64,000 nucleotides of DNA from a bacterium (GCA_023428375.1 JAEYYR010000004.1:1-64000), one strand, 5' to 3'. Shown: positions 18,053-27,570, counted from the first letter of the stretch. The notes: generated from the letters alone by a model not told the origin. Program-made: numbers and translations.

Positions 18053-18074
18053 GGAATTATAGGGTCAAATTAGG

Positions 18075-19346
18075 TTATTTTTTATTGGTAAAGTATGACC
18101 AAGCTGATTTTAATGGAGCAATCATTGAAGAGACGTATGATTGATTTGAAGGATCATTTTCAGATTTTTGGTGCTGTGCCACATAGGCTAAAATGTAACT
18201 ATGTGCAGCGGTAAATCCTCGAACATCAAGATTTCTGTCTTGAACCTCTTCTAATTTTTGCTCTATGCATCTTATCAGCATTGGTGTTTTATTTTTGAAA
18301 GCTTGTATATATTGGCCAATAAACTTTTGTTGATTAGTCGTTGGTTCTTCTAAATTATAGACGATAGCTTCAGTGAGTGGTTGCATAGGAGCATTTTTAT
18401 CGACGTATTTATTATATTCTGAAGCGAATTCTTTGCTCAGCGCTTGATACTCTGAATGCAGAACTTTATCGTTAGATAAATTGCTTGTCAAAATTTTGTG
18501 CTGTTCTTTAAAGGTATTATTAAATTGTTTATTTGTTGGTGTTATGCCTACAAATATTTTCTTTCCATTTTCTTGCGTTTCGATGCAATCCAAGAGAGCG
18601 CGATGTTCTGGAATATGGGGAGAATACACACCCGATATAGTTGCAGCTTTTCTGATTTTATCAAATGTCTTATTTTTTAAATTCACAATTGCTTGTACAT
18701 CATTTTTATACGAAGCATCATTGTTACGAACTTTAAGTTGAATAACTTTATTTATCGTATTAATTTTTGCATTTGTGTTACCAAATGTTGTTATTCCTAA
18801 AGTTCTATTTTGCGTAATAATGCGAAGACCCGTGTAGTCATTAACGGCATCTTTGAGTTGCTGCTCTTCTGAATAGCCCATATCTAAAAAAGAACCTAAC
18901 AAGGTATCTTCTTTTGAAGGATCTTGCTTAGATTCAATCAGATCTTTAGGTATGTGCGCTATTATCTGATCTAATTCAGCATCAAGAGGTTGTAGAACGT
19001 TAGTCTTGAAATTGCGAATATACTCTGTGGTTGGATAAGTAATACTAAGTTGCTTTTTATTTAAATTCTTGATTTGTTGTTGAATGAATTTTTCTTTTTC
19101 AGCAGAGTATTGAGTAGCAATTTTTTTGAATTTGCTTTCTTGTCGCATTAAAGAAATCATTCTTTGTTTATTGCCATTAACGATCATTGCATTACTTAAT
19201 GACTGAAAATGAGTGTTCTCGTTATGCTTTTGCGCTTTTTCAATATTTTTACGTAAAGTAACGAAATTATTTTTTTGCGAAACATTATTATCAAATGCAT
19301 GCGATAATGCACATATGCTTGCTAATGCTATTAAAAATTTTTTCAT
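18075..19346 (-). CDS. Secreted helical protein, 423 aa, unknown function
   Basis: I start it at the ATG at 19346. The longer frame begins inside TGGAGGA, which is the Shine-Dalgarno of this ATG, and the signal peptide MKKFLIALASICALSHA begins here. The mature protein is lysine-rich and helical. A patch 'VNDYTGLRIITQNR' superficially resembles RelA/SpoT enzymes, but the other motifs are absent. It is probably an independent transcription unit, with 176 bp of AT-rich non-coding DNA upstream. Confidence 0.78.
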   Translation of the reverse strand: MKKFLIALASICALSHAFDNNVSQKNNFVTLRKNIEKAQKHNENTHFQSLSNAMIVNGNKQRMISLMRQESKFKKIATQYSAEKEKFIQQQIKNLNKKQLSITYPTTEYIRNFKTNVLQPLDAELDQIIAHIPKDLIESKQDPSKEDTLLGSFLDMGYSEEQQLKDAVNDYTGLRIITQNRTLGITTFGNTNAKINTINKVIQLKVRNNDASYKNDVQAIVNLKNKTFDKIRKAATISGVYSPHIPEHRALLDCIETQENGKKIFVGITPTNKQFNNTFKEQHKILTSNLSNDKVLHSEYQALSKEFASEYNKYVDKNAPMQPLTEAIVYNLEEPTTNQQKFIGQYIQAFKNKTPMLIRCIEQKLEEVQDRNLDVRGFTAAHSYILAYVAQHQKSENDPSNQSYVSSMIAPLKSAWSYFTNKK

Positions 19347-19490
19347 TAGTTCCTCCATTGAAACTGTAGAGAGATAGATGTATAAACAATATTTCTGCTA
19401 TTTTTATTAATTTGAATTATATCTATCTATAATTAATTTTATCATTATATGACAAAAAGAAAACTTTTATTAAGTTTCAAAAGTATACAA

Positions 19491-19513
19491 AAAAAGGATG
19501 CCTGAAGCATCCT
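19491..19513 (-). terminator. Terminator of the TPR-gene operon
   Basis: GGATGC and GCATCC (19496-19501 and 19507-19512) pair, and on the minus strand a run of T follows. This is the end of the 22300-to-19535 minus-strand group. Confidence 0.8.
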
Positions 19514-19534
19514 TAATAATTTATTGGAATTTAA

Positions 19535-20281
19535 TTAGACGATTTTTTGTGTGTAAACTAAGTAACCTAAATGGAAATACGCTGGCTTATAATGTGGATT
19601 AATTTCCAATGATTTTTTAAACAATCCAATTGCTTTGGTAGGTTCATTTTGGAGTGCAAACAAGCAACCTGTTGCATCGATAGCGATGAAGTTTGCCGGA
19701 TTAATACTTAATGCTTTTTCAAAATAATTACGTGCATCTTCAAATTTGTTTTCTTCAAATGCAAAATAACCTAAATTATGTAAACCATAATCAAAGCCAG
19801 GATTTTGTTCAATCATTGCATTGAGAAGTTCTTTAGCTTGATCGCGTTGATCGTTATACCACAAGCCAAGAGCTAAATTATTAGCTAACGCAGGGCTTGC
19901 TGGTTCGCGTTCAAATGCTTTTGCCAAATGTTCGATTGCAGCTGGTATGATCCCGCTATTCAACAACACGGTTCCCATATTGTATAACGCACCAACATTG
20001 TCTGCTTCTAATTCAAGCGCTTTTTTAAGGTTTTCAACGCCATTATTCAAATCGCCTTTGGTTACCAACAATGCGCCCATATTTGAAAGTAAATGAGCCG
20101 ATTTAGGATTTTCTTGTAACGCGGTTTGATAAAATGATTGTGTTGCGCGTAAGTCTTGAGAAGCAAATGATTTTTCTGCATCTTCTAATGCTTTTTCTGC
20201 TACAGGTGTTAATCCTGGTGCTGAAGTATAATAAATAAATGGGGTAATGAGTGGGGTTAATTGTAATAATTCTTTTTTCAT
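19535..20281 (-). CDS. TPR-repeat protein, 248 aa
   Basis: Residues 27-245 are about six tetratricopeptide repeats with the expected pattern, for example 'HLLSNMGALLVTKGDLNNGVENLKKALELEADN' and 'YGLHNLGYFAFEENKFEDARNYFEKALSINPAN'. TPR proteins are scaffolds for protein-protein contacts. There is no convincing signal peptide, so it is probably cytoplasmic. It starts 3 bp after the preceding secreted gene, indicating an operon. The partner is unknown. Confidence 0.9.
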   Translation of the reverse strand: MKKELLQLTPLITPFIYYTSAPGLTPVAEKALEDAEKSFASQDLRATQSFYQTALQENPKSAHLLSNMGALLVTKGDLNNGVENLKKALELEADNVGALYNMGTVLLNSGIIPAAIEHLAKAFEREPASPALANNLALGLWYNDQRDQAKELLNAMIEQNPGFDYGLHNLGYFAFEENKFEDARNYFEKALSINPANFIAIDATGCLFALQNEPTKAIGLFKKSLEINPHYKPAYFHLGYLVYTQKIV

Positions 20282-20284
20282 GAG

Positions 20285-21223
20285 TTATGCTTTTTTGTTA
20301 GATTTTCCAAAATTTTCTGCATCGCTGATAAGATTGCGTATGGATTCTGAGTCGAGTTTGCTTATAGCGCGCCTGTTCTGCTGTTTTAGTGTATTAAGCT
20401 TTTGATATTTTTCAAAATTTTGTATCTCCGACTTTAATTGATTAGAAATACGAACATTCCGGGGAGCTAGACTATATGTTTGACCTCTAAATACTTCAAT
20501 AGCTTGATTTGCTGCTGGCTTTAATAGGGGATGTTTAACCATTTTTAGGGTTTCCCAGCCATTTTTAAATGACATTTCCAAGAACGAGATTAAGCAAAAA
20601 TGGGTATTATTTTGCAATACTGATGGAAGCTTACTCATTTGGTTATATCCATGGATATAGAACGCTATTTGTTGAACGTCTGTATCGCTTAACGTCCTGT
20701 TATACTTTTTTAATGTTTCAGTAATATTTTGTATGGTGCACGCGCGTGCTTGATATCCAAAGAATGCTATGGTGCTAATTTCGTATGGTTGTGCGGGTAA
20801 ATCGTTAAAAGCTTCTAATATATTTATTGCCCATTCTTCTTCATAATTAATTTTTGTAGGCAAGATTTTTGAGCTCGTCTTAGAAGTTATTTTTGGCTTT
20901 TCGGATTGTTTAGTAGGTTGATTTTTTATAGAAAGAACATTTTCAGCTGACTGAGATTTGCCAAAAAATCTTAATAAGCCTTTTTTGCCCAATGATACTT
21001 TGAGTGCCGGATCCGCAGCTCTGGGAGTTTGAGTGATTGCAAGAGTTGAGTTTCTGCGATTTTTTGCTTTCAATGAAAACTCATGGCCTTTGCGTGGATA
21101 CTCGGCGTATGATTCATGTTTTGTTTGTGCTTTTTTAAAAGTGAAGGTGGTTAAGTTATTATTATCATTTTCGTCAAAAGCAGAAATCATGCAAAAAAAC
21201 ATGAGCATACATGAAATTACCAT
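20285..21223 (-). CDS. Secreted protein, 312 aa, paralogue of the next upstream gene
   Basis: A hydrophobic signal peptide (MVISCMLMFFCMISA) is followed by a low-complexity basic region (residues 20-125) and a helical domain (130-245). The helical domain matches the adjacent protein at 21335: 'LPAQPYEISTIAFFGYQA...IAFYIHGYNQM...LLKPAANQAIEVFRGQ' against 'LDILPYNIYTINYLASKA...LLYILGYNSI...LLHIEGKRFIQFVTGQ'. Both end in similar Lys-rich helices (ISDAENFGKSNKK; LKDAEIMSKKPANN). The pair arose by tandem duplication. The function is unknown. Confidence 0.75.
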   Translation of the reverse strand: MVISCMLMFFCMISAFDENDNNNLTTFTFKKAQTKHESYAEYPRKGHEFSLKAKNRRNSTLAITQTPRAADPALKVSLGKKGLLRFFGKSQSAENVLSIKNQPTKQSEKPKITSKTSSKILPTKINYEEEWAINILEAFNDLPAQPYEISTIAFFGYQARACTIQNITETLKKYNRTLSDTDVQQIAFYIHGYNQMSKLPSVLQNNTHFCLISFLEMSFKNGWETLKMVKHPLLKPAANQAIEVFRGQTYSLAPRNVRISNQLKSEIQNFEKYQKLNTLKQQNRRAISKLDSESIRNLISDAENFGKSNKKA

Positions 21224-21334
21224 TATTTTTACCTTTTCAATTTGTTACGGTGGACAATTAGAATAATGATAAAAAAAATGATTTTCAAATGAGCAATGTA
21301 AAAGACCTAAAAATTAGCCGGGTATTGCTAATTT

Positions 21335-22300
21335 TCAGTTATTTGCTGGTTTTTTACTCATGATTTCAGCATCTTTTAATAATTTTGGGATATCGTTAAT
21401 TTTTTTTCTTTCGGCTTGTTGTTTGTTATGTCTTAATGTATCGAAGGCTTCTTGAACTCGTAATATGTGAGCAAATTCATCTGTTAAGGTAATTCTGCGT
21501 GGAGGAGGGATCATAGCCGGCGATGAAATCTTTGGTGAATTTTCAGCGGCATTAAACCGAGAATGATATTTTATTTGCCCAGTAACAAACTGAATAAACC
21601 GTTTGCCTTCGATATGGAGTAATGGGTCGCTAATTTGCTTCATAAGTTTTATTCCCTTAAGAAATGCTCGTTCATCGCTACTTGATGTGGTGAATAGATT
21701 GGTATGCTGAGTGCGATTAAACAAGGGATATATTGAATTATAGCCGAGAATATAGAGCAACAAATTATGTGCCCGTTTTTTTGGATTATCTTTATAAGGG
21801 TTTTTATTTTCGTTTAAATGATCTTCTATTTGGGATTTGTTAAGTTTTGCAGCTTTAGATGCCAAATAGTTAATTGTGTAGATATTATAGGGAAGAATGT
21901 CTAGTTCATTATAGGTAGTGACTATTTGATTACCCCATAAATTATCAATTTGAATAGTATTGGTATTTATTATTTGTGGCTCAGTAAAAGCATTATCCGT
22001 TGGTTTAAACTGTATGCTATTTCTTTCCTTCTTCAGATTTTTGAACGCTACAGCAGAATCATCAAAAGATACTTTCTTAATAGTTTTTTGTTCGAGTTTA
22101 TTTTTAGTTTCGGGACATAGACTCGTTGCGCTTCTGCGCGGTCTTCGATCAGCAATGCTTGAGGTGTCGCTGGGTATTGTTATGATTTTAGATTCTGAAT
22201 CACTCAAAGTTATCTGAATGGGGGTAGTGTTATTATTACAGGAGGGATCAGCGCAATTAAGGCTGCAAACCAAACAAAAGATAATAAAGAATTCTATCAT
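21335..22300 (-). CDS. Secreted protein, 321 aa, paralogue of the 20285 protein
   Basis: The signal peptide is MIEFFIIFCLVCSLNCA. The N-terminal third is low complexity and rich in Ser, Thr, Arg and Lys. The C-terminal two thirds align with the downstream paralogue, including 'ILGYNSIYPLF' and 'SDPLLHIEGKRFIQFVTGQ'. It is the first gene of a minus-strand group, divergent from the ABC exporter with only 72 bp between. The promoter must lie in that gap. Confidence 0.75.
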   Translation of the reverse strand: MIEFFIIFCLVCSLNCADPSCNNNTTPIQITLSDSESKIITIPSDTSSIADRRPRRSATSLCPETKNKLEQKTIKKVSFDDSAVAFKNLKKERNSIQFKPTDNAFTEPQIINTNTIQIDNLWGNQIVTTYNELDILPYNIYTINYLASKAAKLNKSQIEDHLNENKNPYKDNPKKRAHNLLLYILGYNSIYPLFNRTQHTNLFTTSSSDERAFLKGIKLMKQISDPLLHIEGKRFIQFVTGQIKYHSRFNAAENSPKISSPAMIPPPRRITLTDEFAHILRVQEAFDTLRHNKQQAERKKINDIPKLLKDAEIMSKKPANN

Positions 22301-22372
22301 GACTACCTTTCCTTATTTTTATTTTAGACTATCATAATAGTAATTAAAAAATTTATAGCTCAGGGGTATTGG

Positions 22373-23104
22373 ATGAAAAAAATCCTTCTCAAGGCAGAAA
22401 ATGTCACTAAGTGGTATGACAAGCATCGAGCCTTAACTAATTTCACCTTTAATTTTCAAACAGGCGAAATTTTGGCCTTACTTGGCGCTAATGGTGCCGG
22501 CAAATCTACAATTTCTTCCATTTTGGCATCGTTGCGTACTCCGACATCGGGTCAGATAACGTATAATGATGTGTCTATTTATGATGATATAGCGCAGTAT
22601 CGATCTATTATTGGTTATTGTCCGCAAAAGCCTACTTTTAATAATTTGCTTACCATTTATGATAACTTGTGGTTTGCAGCATCTTTTTATGGTATTGCTA
22701 AAGAAGAACGTGAAAGTCGCATCAGAGATTTGGCTACCCGTTTTGGTCTCGTGGAGCATTTGCAAAAGTTTCCGTATGAACTTTCTGGTGGCTTGCTGCA
22801 ACGAAGCACCATTGCCCGAGCGTTAATTCATAATCCAAAGATAATAATTTTAGATGAGCCTACCGTAGGGTTAGATCCACATGTACGCCGTAACTTATGG
22901 GATATTATTAGTCAATTGAAAAACCCTGACACGATTATTATTTTGACTACCCATTATTTAGATGAAGCTGAATATTTGGCAGACCGTCTTTGTGTATTAA
23001 AACGTGGCGAAATTGCGTTAGTTGATACTCCTAAAAACTTAATGACTACAAAAAATGCAGCACGATTAGAAGATGCGTTTGTATCTTTGATGGAGGAAGA
23101 ATAA
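22373..23104 (+). CDS. ABC-2 type exporter, ATP-binding protein
   Basis: This 243-aa ATPase of the drug/polysaccharide exporter group has Walker A GANGAGKST near residue 40, the Q-loop CPQKPTFNNLLTIYDNL, the signature LSGGLLQRSTIARAL, Walker B IIILDEPTVGLDP and switch His TTHYLDEAE. The signature is 'LSGGLLQR' in place of the usual LSGGQ/MKQR. Its stop overlaps the permease start as TAATG, so the two are translationally coupled. The cargo is unknown. Confidence 0.93.
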   Translation: MKKILLKAENVTKWYDKHRALTNFTFNFQTGEILALLGANGAGKSTISSILASLRTPTSGQITYNDVSIYDDIAQYRSIIGYCPQKPTFNNLLTIYDNLWFAASFYGIAKEERESRIRDLATRFGLVEHLQKFPYELSGGLLQRSTIARALIHNPKIIILDEPTVGLDPHVRRNLWDIISQLKNPDTIIILTTHYLDEAEYLADRLCVLKRGEIALVDTPKNLMTTKNAARLEDAFVSLMEEE

Positions 23105-23883
23105 TGTTTTTAAGATCTTTAAATGTAATGATCCGTCTTTTGATGATGGATATGTACGTTTTTCGTGCAACCATAATTGATAAAATTGTTAATACGATGA
23201 TTTACTGCGCAGTGCAGTTGTTTGTCATGGGATATATGATGCGGGCGTTTGGCTTGAACGATGCCTATACCAATTTCTTTGTCATCGGATTATTTGCAAC
23301 CGTTGGTCAATTTGAAGTTTTTCCTATGGTGGTGAAAGTGGTGAGCGATCGCACAGGAGATCAATCGATTTTATATTATTGCACCTTGCCTACCAGTAGC
23401 TGGTTGGTGTTGGGCCGTCTTATTTTGTTTACCGCTCTTGGTTCGCTTTCTTTAATGACATTCTTTTTCCCTTTCATGGCGACCGTGCTTTGGTACCAAG
23501 GATTGTTATTTAATATCTCATTTATTGCACTATTAATTATGATGCTGTTAACGGCATTATTTTATGGTTCTTTGGCGTTGTTGATTGTTACTTTTGTAAA
23601 AGATATGACCAAAGTTTCTAATATTTGGATGCGATTTTTGTTTCCCTTATGGTTCTTGGGATGTTATCAATTTTCATTCAATACCTTAATTAATAAAGTT
23701 GGATATTTTGGTTATTTAATATTAATTAATCCATTTACCTATATTAACGAGGGCATGCGCGCTATTTGCCTTCACGGCGACTATCTTAATTGGATGTTCT
23801 GTGCAGTAATGTTATTACTTATTGTTTCTCTCTTTTCGTATATAAGTATTTCTCGTTTTAAAAAACAACTTGATGTTGTTTGA
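23104..23883 (+). CDS. ABC-2 type exporter, permease
   Basis: This 259-aa permease has six predicted membrane helices. The 'NPFTYINEGMRA' motif near the last helices is characteristic of ABC-2 permeases. It forms the transport channel with the ATPase immediately upstream. The two genes form a bicistronic unit. The sequence just after the stop contains one arm of a long inverted repeat reaching the next start codon. Confidence 0.92.
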   Translation: MFLRSLNVMIRLLMMDMYVFRATIIDKIVNTMIYCAVQLFVMGYMMRAFGLNDAYTNFFVIGLFATVGQFEVFPMVVKVVSDRTGDQSILYYCTLPTSSWLVLGRLILFTALGSLSLMTFFFPFMATVLWYQGLLFNISFIALLIMMLLTALFYGSLALLIVTFVKDMTKVSNIWMRFLFPLWFLGCYQFSFNTLINKVGYFGYLILINPFTYINEGMRAICLHGDYLNWMFCAVMLLLIVSLFSYISISRFKKQLDVV

Positions 23884-23893
23884 TAATTGATTT

Positions 23894-23954
23894 ACTGCTC
23901 CTTTTTAATTATAGTGTCCACGATTAATGGGCGACATTAATAAAAAGGAGCAGT
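23894..23954 (+). promoter_or_regulatory. 14-bp inverted repeat that sequesters a Shine-Dalgarno
   Basis: ACTGCTCCTTTTTA (23894-23907) is the exact reverse complement of TAAAAAGGAGCAGT (23941-23954), which contains AAGGAG and ends at the ATG at 23955. The loop is 33 nt. If transcribed in one RNA, the stem would hide the ribosome-binding site of the propeller-like gene. It may be a translational switch or may block read-through translation from the exporter operon. Confidence 0.6.
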
Positions 23955-25181
23955 ATGTTTTTATTTCTTGTACTCATATGCACATATTCTATTGCAGTTG
24001 ATTCTCTAGACTCAGATTCAAATACTATCCAACTGAGTGATATCAAACAACATCCAACCATTACTCTTGAATTATCTCAATTAAATCCATCATCACAGAA
24101 AATAGCCGAGACTTTTTCAAAAGATTTATTTTTTTATTACGAAACAGGTAACAAAGGACCAGTGCGTTCAATAAGGCATAGATATTTTAGTGAATTATCC
24201 TTACAGCCATATGAAAATACTAGCCGCGTGCGTGCTTTTGATGACAATCACCTTTATTGGCTGAAAATATGCAATAACAAGAGTGAAATTGTTGCGTATA
24301 ATTTTAAGAAAAAATTTGAAGAATCATTGATTCAATTTAATTATGAAGTGGTAACTTTTAAGCTCAGTAAGGTGCATAAAAACAGAATGTGGGTGATATC
24401 AAACTCGACAGGATTTTTTCATGATGATCGACAAAATAATTGGTTAACCTTGATAGATATACCATCAAAAAAGATTATAAAAGAAGTACCTTTCAAGTTA
24501 ATTAGTAAAGGTCATAACGCAGGAAATTTTAAAATTGTTGAAATGGATAATGATACGTGTATTATCTATTGTCGCTATGGGGGTGAATATAATGCATGGC
24601 TTTTTGATATGCAAACGTGTGAAAACAAAATGCAATTGCCATATACACACGTTCATACATGCAAAACAAATCAAGCGCGCAATATAATAGCTATTGATCA
24701 CAATGATCATGAAATTTGTATTTGTTCATCTTCCAATCCAGAATTAGCGCTCTATTCGTTTACTATAGATCCATTAACTCCGCAAGCTATGCGATTCCTT
24801 TCTGATCATTTTTTAATAGTCACAGCTCGTGACAATTTTTCGGTACCGGCATTGAAGACTAATGCTCATTCTAGGCCATTTGATAATAGTACGAACGGTG
24901 AATTTCGTAAGAGATTTGAGTCATTAAAAATGCCTGAGACAGTTGCTCAAGAAACAAACGAAAATCAGAAACAAAATGCGGGTGTATATATTTTTGATTT
25001 AGCGCAAAAAAAAGAAATATTTAAAAAAAATCTTTGTTTAAAATATGGCTTTAGAACAATAAAACCATATTTTGATGAAGAAGGATCATTAAAACCTAAT
25101 ACTTTTGCTCTGCGTGATTATGGCTGCTTTGATGGTGAGTGGTATATGCTTTCTATCAATGGATTGATTGATAACAAATAA
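23955..25181 (+). CDS. Secreted beta-propeller-like protein 1, 408 aa
   Basis: The signal peptide is MFLFLVLICTYSIA. The mature protein repeats beta-hairpin units such as 'NWLTLIDIPSKKIIKEVPF', 'NAWLFDMQTCENKMQLPY' and 'GVYIFDLAQKKEIFKKNL', a WD40/propeller-like pattern of strand, 'x-F/I-D-x', strand. It aligns along its length with the next two genes and is the first of the tandem triplet. The Shine-Dalgarno lies inside a perfect inverted repeat. The ligand or target is unknown. Confidence 0.75.
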   Translation: MFLFLVLICTYSIAVDSLDSDSNTIQLSDIKQHPTITLELSQLNPSSQKIAETFSKDLFFYYETGNKGPVRSIRHRYFSELSLQPYENTSRVRAFDDNHLYWLKICNNKSEIVAYNFKKKFEESLIQFNYEVVTFKLSKVHKNRMWVISNSTGFFHDDRQNNWLTLIDIPSKKIIKEVPFKLISKGHNAGNFKIVEMDNDTCIIYCRYGGEYNAWLFDMQTCENKMQLPYTHVHTCKTNQARNIIAIDHNDHEICICSSSNPELALYSFTIDPLTPQAMRFLSDHFLIVTARDNFSVPALKTNAHSRPFDNSTNGEFRKRFESLKMPETVAQETNENQKQNAGVYIFDLAQKKEIFKKNLCLKYGFRTIKPYFDEEGSLKPNTFALRDYGCFDGEWYMLSINGLIDNK

Positions 25182-25247
25182 AAATTATCTTTTGATTGAA
25201 CTCTAATTAAAGAATTTAAAGCTGCATTAAGTAAAAGGAGATACGCA

Positions 25248-26420
25248 ATGATGCCGCTACTATTTGCAATCATGGGCATGTTTATGACTGCTCATGAGCG
25301 CCAAGGGAATAGTGATTGTTTTCTGCCAGACATTGGTGCGAAAACAATCACTATTGATTCTATTCCAGAACTAAAAGATGTTAAGCGATTTTCTGGTAGT
25401 TCCCACTTATTATTTAACGATGGAAGCGACACCTACCAGGTTAAATATAAAGATTCTATCACTTCAACTCCAATGTATTCTTATTCAAAAAGTAAAACGA
25501 AGCTTAATGAGAATATTTTATGTTGGAATGAAGAGAAAAGTCGCCAATCAGATATTTTGAATGATTATTATAATATGCTCAATGTTTTTTTCTTTGAAAC
25601 GCATGAGCACGTGCAGTTCGCTCATGATGTAGGATTTACTGCGCGTTTAAAGTTGAGCAAATATCATCCAAATCATTTGTACATGATCAAAAGTATAGCT
25701 TTCAACAACAAGCAGAATATGTTGTCGGCGGTATTAATGCTTTGGAATCTTAAAACGGGAGCAATAGAAGAAACCGCTGATTTATCTCTATTGCCAAAAT
25801 CAAATCAAAGTTGTCTTGATAATGTGCATATTGTTGAAACAAATAATCCTCAACAGTATTTAATATATGATCGATATTTTGGGGCACAAAAAAGTTGGGT
25901 ATTTAATTTTGAAGATTTTACTATTCATCATGAACTTCCCTATAAATGTGTAACCTCGGCGTGTTGTAGCGCTAATGGGTCCTTAGTTGCTATTGGATAT
26001 GAATATTATAGGATCGCGATGTGTTCAAGCAATAACTTAGATGTACCTTTGAAAGAAATTATTCTTGAAGATTATGTTGTTGAAAAACCGATGAGGTTTA
26101 TTAAAGAAGATTATGTAGCATTATGTATTACAAAAAATGGTTACTGTAATCAATGTCGTAAAACCCACAAAGGTGAAACTGCATTGTCTATTTTTAATAA
26201 ATCAAATGGAAAAATGGTCTTTAAAAAATCTATCAACGGCGGGTATTCATTAAATATTTCTCCCGTTTCATCACAAGATAGTTGCAAATTTGGGTTAGTA
26301 TTTCGTGATATGAGACAAAGTAGTGCATGGTCGACGGCTATTTTGCCCTATGATTTGGAATCCTTAGCTAAAAGAAAAATTAGTTATTTATATTCACTAT
26401 TAATACATTCTAAGGAATAA
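25248..26420 (+). CDS. Secreted beta-propeller-like protein 2, 390 aa
   Basis: The signal peptide is short (MMPLLFAIMGMFMTAHE). It shares with its neighbours 'LKLSKYHPNHLYMI', 'SWVFNFEDFTIHHELPYKCVTSACCSANGSLVAIGYE' and 'ALSIFNKSNGKMVFKKS'. It has a 'YCNQC' CxxC motif in the last third, matched by 'YCDYC' in protein 3, perhaps a disulfide or metal site. AAAAGGAGA is the Shine-Dalgarno. One base separates its stop from the next start. Confidence 0.75.
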   Translation: MMPLLFAIMGMFMTAHERQGNSDCFLPDIGAKTITIDSIPELKDVKRFSGSSHLLFNDGSDTYQVKYKDSITSTPMYSYSKSKTKLNENILCWNEEKSRQSDILNDYYNMLNVFFFETHEHVQFAHDVGFTARLKLSKYHPNHLYMIKSIAFNNKQNMLSAVLMLWNLKTGAIEETADLSLLPKSNQSCLDNVHIVETNNPQQYLIYDRYFGAQKSWVFNFEDFTIHHELPYKCVTSACCSANGSLVAIGYEYYRIAMCSSNNLDVPLKEIILEDYVVEKPMRFIKEDYVALCITKNGYCNQCRKTHKGETALSIFNKSNGKMVFKKSINGGYSLNISPVSSQDSCKFGLVFRDMRQSSAWSTAILPYDLESLAKRKISYLYSLLIHSKE

Positions 26421-26421
26421 A

Positions 26422-27570
26422 ATGTTTGATTTTTGGATAGTTTTAATCTCAATCCTAGCTTATACCAGTTTAATTCATGGCGCAGAGATATCAATTACAG
26501 CAGAGAGCAAGCCATGTTATCAACCAGAAATTTTGCATGATAAGGTAAATGTAAAAAAACATTTAGCTTTGCATCCGAATGTTGTTTCCTTTTCAAAGAA
26601 TTTATTTTTATTTGGAGAAGGAAAATATGGCTCAACAGAAATCAGGAGTCGCCAAGGAAACACACTAGAAAAAGTATTTAGTGGCTATCAACCAGGTAGA
26701 GTTCGAGCATTAGAAGATAATACCATTTATTGGTTTGAATATGAGGAAGTTCCTCGAATTCATTATTATGATTCCAAAAGCAATCAAAAAGGTGTATTTG
26801 CACTATCGGCCCTAATTAATAATCAAGAAAGAATTTCTCGTATTAAGTTAAGTAAAACGAATCCAAATTATTTGTATGTATTTAGTCATAAATATAATCA
26901 AATCTCTGGAGTTTTGGGCTATGAACAATTTTTATATTTGAATCTGATAGATCTAACAAATGGTAATACTCTTAAGAGAGTATGCTTTAAGCCAGAATTT
27001 AAGATGTTTGAAAAAGAGGATTGTCCAACGGATATTCATTTGGTTGAAACAGCACAAGAAAAACAAATAGTCTTATACCGACGCACTGGTGGCGAAGAAT
27101 TAGCATGGCACTTTGACGCCAAACAGTTTGAAATAGTAAAAACATTGCCTTTTGATCGCATGGAGTCCTGTAAAGCTAATAATTCCGGATTAGTTGTTTT
27201 TGCGCACAATCACAATACTATTTCAGTTGTGAAAACAGATGATCTCTCTTCAGTTCTTTATACCATTAATATGATTGAACAGTGGCCTCAGAAAATGTAT
27301 TTTCTTAGTAATGATCATTTACTAGTAGCTAGTCATGGACAATATTGCGACTACTGTTTTAAAAATAAGCTTGAGCATGTTAAGCAAAATGCTTTATCAA
27401 TCTTTGATCTAGAAAATAAATCATGCATTTATCGCGAGAAAAGCAGCAGGGATTTTTCACGCATTAAGCCAGAGTATGATGAAAATGGTAACGTTAAAAA
27501 AAATACTGCTCTCCTTTATCACATGGATGGCGTATCTTCAGCATGGCATGCATTAACGTATAATTCATAA
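26422..27570 (+). CDS. Secreted beta-propeller-like protein 3, 382 aa
   Basis: The signal peptide is about residues 1-20 (ending LIHGA). Diagnostic shared segments are 'RVRALEDNTIYWFEYE' (RVRAFDDNHLYWLKIC in protein 1), 'IKLSKTNPNYLYVF' and 'ALSIFDLENKSCIYREK'. The C-terminal 'RIKPEYDENGNVKKNTALL' matches 'TIKPYFDEEGSLKPNTFAL' of protein 1. The triplet is one operon ending at a strong terminator. The function is unknown. Confidence 0.75.
   Translation: MFDFWIVLISILAYTSLIHGAEISITAESKPCYQPEILHDKVNVKKHLALHPNVVSFSKNLFLFGEGKYGSTEIRSRQGNTLEKVFSGYQPGRVRALEDNTIYWFEYEEVPRIHYYDSKSNQKGVFALSALINNQERISRIKLSKTNPNYLYVFSHKYNQISGVLGYEQFLYLNLIDLTNGNTLKRVCFKPEFKMFEKEDCPTDIHLVETAQEKQIVLYRRTGGEELAWHFDAKQFEIVKTLPFDRMESCKANNSGLVVFAHNHNTISVVKTDDLSSVLYTINMIEQWPQKMYFLSNDHLLVASHGQYCDYCFKNKLEHVKQNALSIFDLENKSCIYREKSSRDFSRIKPEYDENGNVKKNTALLYHMDGVSSAWHALTYNS

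Noticed and set aside
18075..19346. 'DYTGLRII' patch resembling RelA/SpoT synthetases
   Set aside because: The surrounding catalytic motifs are missing and the protein has a signal peptide, so the match is probably chance.
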